A model generated the notes under the pieces. It was not told where the DNA came from. It saw only the letters and a list, made by a program, of their open reading frames with translations, and did no database searches. Below, one piece after another: positions 1 to 6,192 of a DNA stretch of 6,587 nucleotides (within the stretch, counting starts at the first letter, position 1; the number at the start of each line of letters is the position of its first letter). A program made the position numbers and the translations under genes. Origin of the DNA: Acidovorax delafieldii (GTDB lineage: Bacteria > Pseudomonadota > Gammaproteobacteria > Burkholderiales > Burkholderiaceae_C); assembly GCA_002327945.1 (NCBI GenBank), contig DCVY01000014.1:1-6587 (forward strand), written 5' to 3'.

Positions 1-552
1 TCGGTGCACCCGGACATCACCTGCTCGGTGATCTTCACCGGCGACTGGTCCATGCCCGTCAAGGAGGCCGAGGCCACCAACAGCCTGGCCGACCAGGGTG
101 TGGACGTGTTCACCATGCACGTGGACGGCCCCAAGGTGATCGTCGAGACCGCGGCCAAGCGCGGCAAGTTCGTCTGCGGCTACCACGCCTCGCAGGCCAA
201 GCTGGCGCCGCAGGCCTACCTGACCGGGGCCGAGTGGAACTGGGTCACGCCCTACAAGCAGATCGTCGAGGCCGCCAAGAACGGCCAGCCGCATCCGAAC
301 TTCGTGCGCGGCGGCCTGAAGGAAGGCTTCGTGAAGGCTTCGCCTTATGGCGCCATGGTGTCCGAGGCCGCCCGCAAACAGGCCGAGGGCATCCGCGCGG
401 CCATGCTCAAGGGCGCTTTCGACATCTTCAAGGGCGAACTCAAGGACAACACCGGCAAGGTGGTGATCCCCAAGGGCACGGTGCACAAGCAGACCGACGT
501 CGCGCTGGAAGGCATGAACTACCTGGTGGCCGGCGTCATCGGCAAGGTCTGA
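1..552 (+). CDS. BMP/PnrA-family ABC transporter substrate-binding protein, C-terminal part (5' truncated by window)
   Basis: This is the extracytoplasmic solute receptor of an ABC importer of the basic membrane protein (BMP/PnrA-like) family, whose members mostly bind nucleosides or nucleobases. Reading frame 1 is open from the first base, so the gene begins upstream; the GTG at 4-6 is just an internal Val codon. The 183 visible residues cover roughly the second half of a protein of usual length about 330-370. Supporting segments are the family-like stretch DQGVDVFTMHVDGP (codons 31-44), a change-of-partner helix after it, and GAEWNW (codons 76-81), a Trp-rich segment typical of the proteobacterial BMP subgroup. 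The signal peptide is outside the window. The stop at 550-552 is followed 39 bases later by a permease of the matching transporter class, which supports the call. The ligand cannot be read from the sequence; nucleoside, nucleobase or a related heterocycle is the family expectation. Confidence 0.9.
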   Translation, partial: SVHPDITCSVIFTGDWSMPVKEAEATNSLADQGVDVFTMHVDGPKVIVETAAKRGKFVCGYHASQAKLAPQAYLTGAEWNWVTPYKQIVEAAKNGQPHPNFVRGGLKEGFVKASPYGAMVSEAARKQAEGIRAAMLKGAFDIFKGELKDNTGKVVIPKGTVHKQTDVALEGMNYLVAGVIGKV

Positions 553-591
553 CACCCCCGCACCTCCCCTGAAGACGCCACGGAGAACGCC

Positions 592-1722
592 ATGCCTGCT
601 GCTGCCCCCCGGCCCTGGCACGTCGCCGCCGAGAACCTGCTTCTGCCGGTGCTGGCCCTGGCTGGCGCGCTGCTATTGTTTGGTGGCTTCGTCTGGCTAG
701 GCGGCACCAGCCCGCTCGAGACCTGGCAGCTGCTCTACGAGGGCGCCTTCGGCTCGGCCTTCTCCTGGCAGAACACCCTGCTGCGCGCCGCGCCGCTGAT
801 GCTCACCGCCCTGGCTGTGGCCCTGCCGGCCCAGGCCGGGCTGACGGTGATCGGCGGCGAGGGCGCGCTGGCCCTGGGGGCGCTGGCCTGCGCCGCCCTG
901 CCCGGCCTCATCGCGCCGCCGGCCAATGGCCTGGGCATCGCGATGGTGCTGGCCGCGGGCGCGGCCGCCGGGGCCGCCTGGGTGGCGCTGGCCGGCGCGC
1001 TGCGCCAGTACCGCGGGGTCAACGAGACCATCTCCAGCCTGCTGCTGAGCTACATCGCCATCGCGGTCTTCAAGCACCTGGTCGAAGGCCCGCTGCGCGA
1101 CCCGGCCAGCCTGAACAAGCCCTCCACCCCGCCGCTGGCCGAGGCCCTGCGCATCGGCCCCATCATGGGCGAGGCCGCCTTCGACAGCTGGCTGGGCGAT
1201 GTGCACTGGGGCCTGGTCATCGGCACGGTGCTGTGCCTGCTGGCCGGCTTGTGGCTGAGCTTCACCACCCATGGCTTTGCCGTGCGGGTGGTGGGCGGCA
1301 ACGCCAAGGCTGCGCGTCTGGTGGGCCTGCCCAGCCACCGGCTAATTCTGGTGGCCTGCGCCGCCGGTGGCGCCTGCGCCGGGCTGGCAGGCGCCGTCGA
1401 GGTGGCCGCCGTGCAGGGTGCGGCCAACGCGTCGGTGCTCTCGGGCCTGGGCTACACCGGCATCCTGGTGGCCTTCGTGGCCCGGCAAAACCCCTGGGCC
1501 ATCCCGCCGGTGGCCGTGCTGTTCGGCGGCTTCGGTGCGGCCGGCAGCCTGCTGCAGCGCCGGCTGGACCTGCCCGACGCCTCGGTGCTGGTGCTGCAGG
1601 GCTTTGCCTTCGTGCTGATTCTGGCCGCCGAGGCGCTGCGCGGCCGCATCGCCGCCGGCCTGGCCGGGGCCCTGTCCCCCACCCTGCCGGCCACCCCGGC
1701 CCTGAAGGAAACCATGCCATGA
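592..1722 (+). CDS. ABC transporter permease, BPD_transp_2 family (YufP/NupB-like, first permease of BMP-type importer)
   Basis: This is an inner-membrane permease of 376 residues, within the normal size range for the first of the two permeases in BMP-type nucleoside importers. It is strongly hydrophobic, with membrane segments near residues 16-36, 64-86, 90-108, 114-136, 146-162, 206-224, 250-274, 284-312 and 330-348. The family signatures are NETISSLLLSYIA (144-156), which corresponds to the NExISTLMLNYIA-type motif of YufP-like permeases, and GGNAKAARLVGL (235-246), the cytoplasmic loop expected to contact the ATPase. The ATG at 592 is preceded by a GGAG ribosome binding site at 582-585 with 6 bases of spacing. 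The last codons overlap the start of the second permease (ATGA at 1719-1722), so the two are probably translationally coupled. The C-terminal tail after residue 350 is Ala/Pro-rich and hydrophilic. Confidence 0.93.
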   Translation: MPAAAPRPWHVAAENLLLPVLALAGALLLFGGFVWLGGTSPLETWQLLYEGAFGSAFSWQNTLLRAAPLMLTALAVALPAQAGLTVIGGEGALALGALACAALPGLIAPPANGLGIAMVLAAGAAAGAAWVALAGALRQYRGVNETISSLLLSYIAIAVFKHLVEGPLRDPASLNKPSTPPLAEALRIGPIMGEAAFDSWLGDVHWGLVIGTVLCLLAGLWLSFTTHGFAVRVVGGNAKAARLVGLPSHRLILVACAAGGACAGLAGAVEVAAVQGAANASVLSGLGYTGILVAFVARQNPWAIPPVAVLFGGFGAAGSLLQRRLDLPDASVLVLQGFAFVLILAAEALRGRIAAGLAGALSPTLPATPALKETMP

Positions 1723-2639
1723 ACGCCGACGACTGGACCACCTTGTTGCTGGCCGTGATGGGCGGCGCCATCCGCGTGGGCACGCCCTTTCTGTTCGTCA
1801 GCCTGGGCGAATGCCTGACCGAGAAATCCGGCCGCATCAACCTGGGCCTGGAAGGCGTGCTGGTGCTCTCGGCCATGGCCGGTTTCGGCGGTGCCTACCT
1901 CAGCGGCAGCGTCTGGCTGGGCGTGCTGGCCGCCGGTGCCAGCGGCGCCCTGCTGGCCACGCTGCACGGCCTGCTGTGTTCGCTGCCGCGGGTGTCGGAC
2001 ATCGCCACCGGCATCGCGCTGATGCTGCTGGGCACCGGCCTGGCCTTCTACTTCGGCAAGCCGCTCATCCAGCCGCAGGCGCCGCAGATCCCCGCCCTGG
2101 CGCTGGGCGCCTGGAGCGCCTCGCCGCAGGTGCAGACCGCCCTGTCCGTCAACGCGCTCTTTCCGCTGGGCGTGCTACTGGCCGGGCTGATGGCCTGGGG
2201 CTTCACCCGCACCCGCTGGGGCTTGGTGGTGCGCATGGCGGGCGACTCCAGCGACGCCGCCCGCGCCCTGGGCTACTCGGTGCACGGCGTGCGCATCGCC
2301 GCCACCGCGGCCGGCGGCTTCATCGCCGGCCTGGGCGGGGCTTCGCTCTCGCTCTACTACCCCGGCAGCTGGAACGAAGGCCTGTCCAGCGGCCAGGGCC
2401 TGATCGCGGTGGCTCTGGTCATCTTCGCACGCTGGAGTCCCTGGCGCTGCCTGGGCGCGGCCCTGTTGTTTGGCGGGGCCGGCGCCATCGGCCCAGCCCT
2501 GCAGTCGGTGGGCATTAGCGCCGGCTATTACCTCTTCAACGCCGTGCCCTATGCGCTGACGCTGCTGATCCTGGTACTCACCTGTTCGCCCCGGCGCTCG
2601 CTCAAGGGTGCGCCGGTCGAGCTGAGCCTGAGTCGATAA
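1719..2639 (+). CDS. ABC transporter permease, BPD_transp_2 family (YufQ/NupC-like, second permease of BMP-type importer)
   Basis: This is the second membrane subunit (306 residues) of the same BMP-type importer. The open frame extends upstream to 1233, but the ATG at 1719 is the right start: it forms an ATGA overlap with the stop of the first permease, and the protein from there has the usual length of this subfamily (about 300). The diagnostic N-terminal motif is TEKSGRINLGLEG (34-46), matching the conserved E-K-x-G-x-x-N-L-G-x-E-G block of YufQ-type permeases. A second family-like block is SSGQGLIAVALVIFARWSPW (223-242). A loop at 173-186 (MAGDSSDAARALGY) is the probable ATPase contact. 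About eight hydrophobic segments are visible. It would form a heterodimeric channel with the upstream permease. No ATPase gene follows it; the next gene is an amidase after a 58-base gap, so the ATPase presumably lies upstream of the binding protein. Confidence 0.93.
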   Translation: MNADDWTTLLLAVMGGAIRVGTPFLFVSLGECLTEKSGRINLGLEGVLVLSAMAGFGGAYLSGSVWLGVLAAGASGALLATLHGLLCSLPRVSDIATGIALMLLGTGLAFYFGKPLIQPQAPQIPALALGAWSASPQVQTALSVNALFPLGVLLAGLMAWGFTRTRWGLVVRMAGDSSDAARALGYSVHGVRIAATAAGGFIAGLGGASLSLYYPGSWNEGLSSGQGLIAVALVIFARWSPWRCLGAALLFGGAGAIGPALQSVGISAGYYLFNAVPYALTLLILVLTCSPRRSLKGAPVELSLSR

Positions 2640-2697
2640 ACCCCGGCAACCGTGATGCGCGACGGTACATCCCGGCCTAGACAAGGAGTTTTGTGAC
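2640..2697 (+). promoter_or_regulatory. 58-base gap between the BMP importer and the amidase operon; possible promoter region
   Basis: This is the longest non-coding stretch in the window and separates two functional blocks. It contains a strong ribosome binding site, AAGGAG at 2683-2688, 9 bases before the amidase ATG. Further upstream there is a short imperfect hairpin, ACCGT (2649-2653) with ACGGT (2662-2666) around an 8-base loop. There is also a GG-N10-GC arrangement (GG at 2645-2646, GC at 2657-2658) with the spacing of a sigma-54 promoter, but it matches only about 7 of 12 defined consensus positions. No T-run follows the hairpin, so it is not a convincing terminator. No good sigma-70 pair was seen. 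A promoter here is plausible by position only; read-through from the upstream genes is equally possible. Confidence 0.25.
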
Positions 2698-3714
2698 ATG
2701 AGTGGATTGGGTGGACTAAACAAATCGCCGAACGGCGTAGTCGTCGGCCTGGTGCAGCTGCAGCTGCCGGTGGTGAACACCCCGACGCAGCTCGCGGTGC
2801 AAACCGAGCGCGTCGTCGCAATGGTCGGCAAGGCGCGCCGCGGCTATCCGGCGATGGACCTGGTGGTATTCCCGGAGTATTCGCTGCACGGCCTGTCAAT
2901 GGCCACGACCGACACGCTGATGGTCGCACTTGACGGCCCCGAGGTGGCCGCCTTCCAGGTCGCCTGCGCGGCCAACCGAATCTGGGGCTGCTTCTCGATC
3001 ATGGAACGCAACCCCGAGGGTAACCCGTACAACACCGGGCTCGTCATCGACGACCAGGGTGCGCTGAAGCTCTATTACCGCAAGTTCCACCCCTGGGTGC
3101 CGGTGGAGCCCTGGGAGCCCGGCAACATGGGCATCCCGGTGATCGACGGCCCCCGGGGCGTCAAGCTGGCGCTGATCATCTGCCACGACGGCATGTTCCC
3201 CGAGATGGCGCGCGAATGCGCGTACCAGGGGGCCGAGCTGATGCTGCGCACCGCCGGCTACACCGCGCCGATCCGCCATGCCTGGCAGATCACCAACCAG
3301 GCCAACGCCTTCCAGAACCTAATGGCCACGGCTAGCGTGTGCCTGTGCGGCAGCGACGGTACCTTCGACTCCATGGGTGAGGCCATGGTCTGTAACTTTG
3401 ACGGCACTGTCATCGCACAGGGTGGTGGGCGGGCCGACGAAATCGTCTGCGCCGAAATCCGCCCCGACCTGATCCGCGAGGCTCGCGAGCACTGGGGGGT
3501 CGAGAACAACCCCTACCAGTTCCTGCACCGCGGCTACGTGGCCGTGCGAGGCGGCGCCACGGACTGCCCCTACACCTTCATGCGCGACATGGTGGCCGGT
3601 AGCGCGAAGCTGCCCTGGGAAGAACGTGTCGTCGTGAAGGACGGCACGCCCTGCGGCTTCGATCCGCCGACGCGCCGCTACCGTGGCGAACAGTCCAATC
3701 TGCTGAACCAATGA
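2698..3714 (+). CDS. amiF: Formamidase-like aliphatic amidase (nitrilase superfamily)
   Basis: This is a predicted cytoplasmic C-N hydrolase that converts formamide, or a close short-chain amide, to ammonia and formate (EC 3.5.1.49 by homology). The 338 residues match the length of formamidase AmiF. The nitrilase-superfamily catalytic residues are in place: Glu60 in VVFPEYS, Lys129 in YYRKF, Glu137 in PVEPWEPG and Cys162 in IICHDGM. They correspond, with a 4-residue offset after Glu60, to Glu60, Lys133, Glu141 and Cys166 of Helicobacter pylori AmiF as I recall it. Segments that favour AmiF over the paralogous amidase AmiE are SIMERNP (100-106), CHDGM (162-166), HWGVENN (265-271), HRGYVA (277-282) and LPWE (305-308). 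The ATG at 2698 has an AAGGAG site 9 bases upstream. The gene is followed by a biuret-hydrolase-type gene after 10 bases, and by an importer. The exact substrate could differ from formamide, because residues around 219-230 ([12 protein letters not shown]) depart from the H. pylori enzyme. Confidence 0.85.
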   Translation: MSGLGGLNKSPNGVVVGLVQLQLPVVNTPTQLAVQTERVVAMVGKARRGYPAMDLVVFPEYSLHGLSMATTDTLMVALDGPEVAAFQVACAANRIWGCFSIMERNPEGNPYNTGLVIDDQGALKLYYRKFHPWVPVEPWEPGNMGIPVIDGPRGVKLALIICHDGMFPEMARECAYQGAELMLRTAGYTAPIRHAWQITNQANAFQNLMATASVCLCGSDGTFDSMGEAMVCNFDGTVIAQGGGRADEIVCAEIRPDLIREAREHWGVENNPYQFLHRGYVAVRGGATDCPYTFMRDMVAGSAKLPWEERVVVKDGTPCGFDPPTRRYRGEQSNLLNQ

Positions 3715-3718
3715 GGAG
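3713..3718 (+). promoter_or_regulatory. Ribosome binding site that fixes the TTG start of the biuret hydrolase gene
   Basis: GAGGAG overlaps the amidase stop codon (TGA at 3712-3714) and lies 6 bases before TTG at 3725. The next in-frame Met is residue 29, already inside the catalytic-Asp motif, so it cannot be the start. The ATG at 3711 is in another frame and stops after five codons. The arrangement suggests that ribosomes finishing the amidase re-initiate on the next gene. Confidence 0.75.
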
Positions 3719-3724
3719 CCTCCG

Positions 3725-4408
3725 TTGAAGACCATCGCCTCCAAACCCTATGCCTGGCCCTACAACGGTGACCTGCGACCCGCCAACACGGCGCTGGTCA
3801 TCATCGACATGCAGACCGACTTCTGCGGCGTCGGCGGCTATGTAGACAAGATGGGCTACGACCTGTCGCTCACCCGCGCACCGATCGAGCCCCTGAAGCG
3901 CCTGCTGGCCGAAGCGCGCCGCGTGGGCCTGCACGTCATCCACACCCGCGAAGGCCACCGGCCGGACCTGTCCGACCTGCCGCCCAACAAGCGCTGGCGC
4001 TCGCAGCAGATTGGCGCGGGCATCGGCGACATGGGGCCGTGCGGTCGCATCCTGGTGCGCGGCGAGCCTGGCTGGGACATCATCCCCGAGCTCTACCCCA
4101 TCGCCGGCGAACCCATCATCGACAAACCGGGCAAGGGCAGCTTCTGCGCCACCGACCTGGAGCTGATCCTGCGCGTGCGGGGCATCGAGAACCTGATCCT
4201 CACCGGCATCACCACGGATGTCTGCGTGCACACCACCATGCGCGAGGCCAACGACCGCGGTTTCGAGTGCGTGATGCTGACCGACTGCACCGGCGCCACC
4301 GAGCAAGGCAACCACGCCGCCGCCATCCAGATGATCCAGATGCAGGGCGGCGTGTTCGGGGCGGTGGCCGATTCCAGCGCGCTGCTCGAACTGCTGCGCA
4401 CCTTCTGA
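3725..4408 (+). CDS. biuH: Biuret hydrolase (isochorismatase-family cysteine amidohydrolase)
   Basis: This is a predicted cytoplasmic amidohydrolase that cleaves biuret to allophanate and ammonia (EC 3.5.1.84), a late step of cyanuric acid degradation. The 227-residue protein has the isochorismatase-like fold and the Asp-Lys-Cys triad: Asp28 in VIIDMQTDF, Lys134 in [10 protein letters not shown] and Cys167 in TTDVCVHT. These sit at a constant offset of 8 from Asp36, Lys142 and Cys175 of Rhizobium leguminosarum BiuH, and Gln207 falls at the position of its substrate-contact Gln215 (from memory of that enzyme). Long near-identical stretches to BiuH run through residues 10-48 ([20 protein letters not shown]) and 73-125 ([30 protein letters not shown]). 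This is much closer than expected for RutB or true isochorismatases. It starts with TTG. The close relative triuret hydrolase is the main alternative. It is sandwiched between a formamidase and a NitT/TauT-type importer in one operon; allophanate hydrolase is not in the window. Confidence 0.88.
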   Translation: MKTIASKPYAWPYNGDLRPANTALVIIDMQTDFCGVGGYVDKMGYDLSLTRAPIEPLKRLLAEARRVGLHVIHTREGHRPDLSDLPPNKRWRSQQIGAGIGDMGPCGRILVRGEPGWDIIPELYPIAGEPIIDKPGKGSFCATDLELILRVRGIENLILTGITTDVCVHTTMREANDRGFECVMLTDCTGATEQGNHAAAIQMIQMQGGVFGAVADSSALLELLRTF

Positions 4409-4425
4409 ACAGGAGTAAAGCCACC

Positions 4426-5409
4426 ATGACCTCGAACATCCAACGCCGCCACCTGCTCATCGGCGCCAGCGCCGCGAGCGCGCTCACCGCCATGGGGGCC
4501 AGGCCGGCGCATGCCGACGACAAGATCCTGATCGGCTACTGGCCCATCGCTTCCGGCCTGCCGCTGTACGTGGGTCTGGAGCGTGGCATCTTCAGGGAAG
4601 CCGGGCTGAACGTGGAGGGCGTGAAGTTCGCCAGCGCGCAGCAGGTGGCCGAGGCCATGATCTCCGGCCGCATCCACGGCTCGGCCAACGGCACCGCCTC
4701 GGCCGTGCTGGGGCTGGCCGAGATCACCAGTCCCAACCTGTTCAAAATTATCTGCTCCAACCCCTCGAACAGGTCGCTGGTGCTGGACGAGTTCGTGGTG
4801 CCCAAAGACAGCCCCGTGAGGTCGATCGCCGAGCTGGCGGGCAAGAAGATCGCCAGCGGTCCCGGCATCCAGAACGTCACGCTGGCCAAGATCATCCTGG
4901 AGAAAAACGGCATTGCGAACCCGACCGTCACCGAGCTGCCGGTGGGCCAGCACGTGCCGGCGCTGGCCTCAGGCCAGGTCGATGCGGTCTACACGCTGGA
5001 GCCCACCGGCACCGCCGGCAGGCTGAAGGGCCTGAGCCGGGTGCTGGAGACCGGCGTGATCTCCAAGTACGTGCTGGGCAATCCGGACGCACCCTGGTTC
5101 GGCGGCAGTGCCAGCGTCACTAATGCGTTTCTCAAAGACTCGCCGGAACTGGCCAGGCGTTACATCGCAGCCTATGGCAAGGCAGTGCAATGGGTGCGCT
5201 CGTCGCCAGAGGAGTCGCGCAAACACATGGATGGCTTCACCGCCATCGAGGAGGCACTGGTCAGAGAGGTGCCTTTGTCCGGCTTCACGATGTACAACGA
5301 ATTCAGCGTCAGCGATCTGGGTTATTTCCAGAAATTTTTCGACGTATTCACCGAGCGCAAGATATTCAGCCGCAAGCTGGACGTGAAGTCGCTGCTCTAC
5401 ACCGCTTGA
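4426..5409 (+). CDS. NitT/TauT-type ABC transporter substrate-binding protein (NMT1/SsuA-like)
   Basis: This is a periplasmic solute receptor of 327 residues, the usual length for the family. The N-terminus is a signal peptide: QRRHLLIG (6-13) followed by an Ala-rich hydrophobic core and a probable cleavage site after AHA (28-30). The twin Arg resembles a Tat signal, but the core is typical of both Tat and Sec. The mature part shows the NMT1-like pattern: ILIGYWPIASGLPLYVGLERG near 34-54, then GIFREAGLNVE (54-64), the AEAMISGRIHGS block (75-86) that lines the pocket in this fold, and the domain-2 block SIAELAGKKIASGPG (133-147). The gene starts at the ATG at 4426 with AGGAG at 4411-4415, 17 bases after the biuret hydrolase stop. 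The open frame continues upstream, but that part is a shadow of biuH. Relatives bind sulfonates, nitrate, thiamine precursors, riboflavin or ureides; the context suggests a nitrogen-rich amide such as biuret, which is an inference. Confidence 0.9.
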   Translation: MTSNIQRRHLLIGASAASALTAMGARPAHADDKILIGYWPIASGLPLYVGLERGIFREAGLNVEGVKFASAQQVAEAMISGRIHGSANGTASAVLGLAEITSPNLFKIICSNPSNRSLVLDEFVVPKDSPVRSIAELAGKKIASGPGIQNVTLAKIILEKNGIANPTVTELPVGQHVPALASGQVDAVYTLEPTGTAGRLKGLSRVLETGVISKYVLGNPDAPWFGGSASVTNAFLKDSPELARRYIAAYGKAVQWVRSSPEESRKHMDGFTAIEEALVREVPLSGFTMYNEFSVSDLGYFQKFFDVFTERKIFSRKLDVKSLLYTA

Positions 5410-5418
5410 GAGTACCGC

Positions 5419-6192
5419 ATGAACGCGCTCGCCTTCTTCTACAACCGCCGGTGGCTGCCATTGGTGGGGCCGCTGCTGCTGTTGGCGCTGTGGCAGCTGA
5501 TGATCTCGGCGCAGTGGGTCAAGCCGGTGCTGCTGCCGCCGCCCGGCGAAACGCTGCAACACCTGGCGCAGGCGTTCACTAGCGGAGCCATCCTGCCGGA
5601 CGTATGGGCCACGCTGCTGCGCACGCTGTGCGCCTTTGCCATTGCCATTGCCATCGGCCTGCCGCTGGGCGTGATGTTCGGCAGTGCCGAGAGTGCCTAC
5701 CGCAGCGTGGAGTTCCTGATCGACTTTTTCCGCTCCACGCCCAGCTCGGCGCTGATCCCGCTGTTCATGCTGATCTTCGGCATCACCGACCTGAACAAGA
5801 TCGCCATCGCCAGCTTCGGCGCGATGCTGATCGTGCTTTTCAACAGCGCCTACGGTGTGATGAACGCCAAGAAGACGCGGGTGATGGCGGCGCAAATCAT
5901 GGGTGTGTCGCGCTGGCATGTGTTCAAGGACGTGATGCTGATGGAGAGCCTGCCCCAGACCTTCATCGGCCTGCGCAGCGCAGTCTCGATGGCGCTGGTC
6001 ATCGTCATCGTGGCCGAGATGTTCATCGGCTCAGAGACCGGCCTGGGCCACCGCATCATCGACGCGCAGCAGGTCTTCAACGTCAAGGACATGTACACCT
6101 CCATCCTGGTGACCGGTGCGCTGGGCTACGGCCTGAATCTGGTCTTCCTGCTGATCGAAAAGAAGCTGATCCACTGGGGAGGCAAGGCATGA
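5419..6192 (+). CDS. NitT/TauT-type ABC transporter permease (BPD_transp_1, SsuC/TauC-like)
   Basis: This is an inner-membrane permease of 257 residues with about six membrane segments (near 13-30, 64-88, 108-122, 127-147, 187-205 and 228-247). It carries the EAA loop typical of BPD_transp_1 permeases, AAQIMGVSRWHVFKDVMLME (157-176) followed by LPQTFIGLRSAVS (178-190), which docks to the ATPase. The block VAEMFIGSETGLGHRI (198-213) is the familiar AEM-GLG signature of the SsuC/TauC group. N-terminal LLPPPGETL (38-46) also fits that group. It starts 9 bases after the binding-protein stop with only a weak GAGAG-like site before it, so it probably depends on coupled translation. The stop overlaps the ATPase start (ATGA at 6189-6192). 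Confidence 0.94.
   Translation: MNALAFFYNRRWLPLVGPLLLLALWQLMISAQWVKPVLLPPPGETLQHLAQAFTSGAILPDVWATLLRTLCAFAIAIAIGLPLGVMFGSAESAYRSVEFLIDFFRSTPSSALIPLFMLIFGITDLNKIAIASFGAMLIVLFNSAYGVMNAKKTRVMAAQIMGVSRWHVFKDVMLMESLPQTFIGLRSAVSMALVIVIVAEMFIGSETGLGHRIIDAQQVFNVKDMYTSILVTGALGYGLNLVFLLIEKKLIHWGGKA

Noticed and set aside
234..572. Second + strand open frame inside the BMP binding-protein gene
   Set aside because: It is Arg/Gly/His-rich, lies wholly over an established gene and has no ribosome site. The frames at 1367-1618, 1811-2518, 5108-5386 and 5190-5582 are rejected for the same reason.
1233..1718. Upstream extension of the second permease to a start at 1233
   Set aside because: The extension is Arg/Gly/Pro-rich and hydrophilic, unlike a permease, and lies over the first permease in another frame. 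The ATG at 1719 gives the normal family length.
2649..2666. Hairpin ACCGT/ACGGT as a terminator of the upstream operon
   Set aside because: The stem is only 5 base pairs with an 8-base loop, and no T-run follows.
3725..4408. RutB (ureidoacrylate amidohydrolase) or true isochorismatase
   Set aside because: The long segments matching BiuH ([30 protein letters not shown]) and the absence of any rut-type neighbours make biuret hydrolase the better call.
4039..4425. Upstream extension of the NMT1-like binding protein
   Set aside because: The extra 129 residues are an out-of-frame shadow of biuH. The signal peptide begins only at the ATG at 4426, which has its own ribosome site.
4093..4953. Open frame of 286 codons on the - strand over biuH and the binding-protein gene
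   Set aside because: It crosses two clear genes, has low-complexity composition and has no ribosome site or motif to support it. The same reasoning removes the - strand frames at 697-1338, 1262-1876, 2175-2831 and 3578-4315.
5638..5657. Short tandem repeat of GCCATT-like units
   Set aside because: It encodes the alternating Ala-Ile stretch of a membrane helix (residues 74-79) and is explained by the protein sequence.
4969..5919. Long open frame of 316 codons on the - strand across the binding protein and permease
   Set aside because: It is a shadow of two well-supported + strand genes. Its product is rich in Gln, His, Arg and Ala, without domain-like motifs, as expected from the antisense of GC-rich codons.
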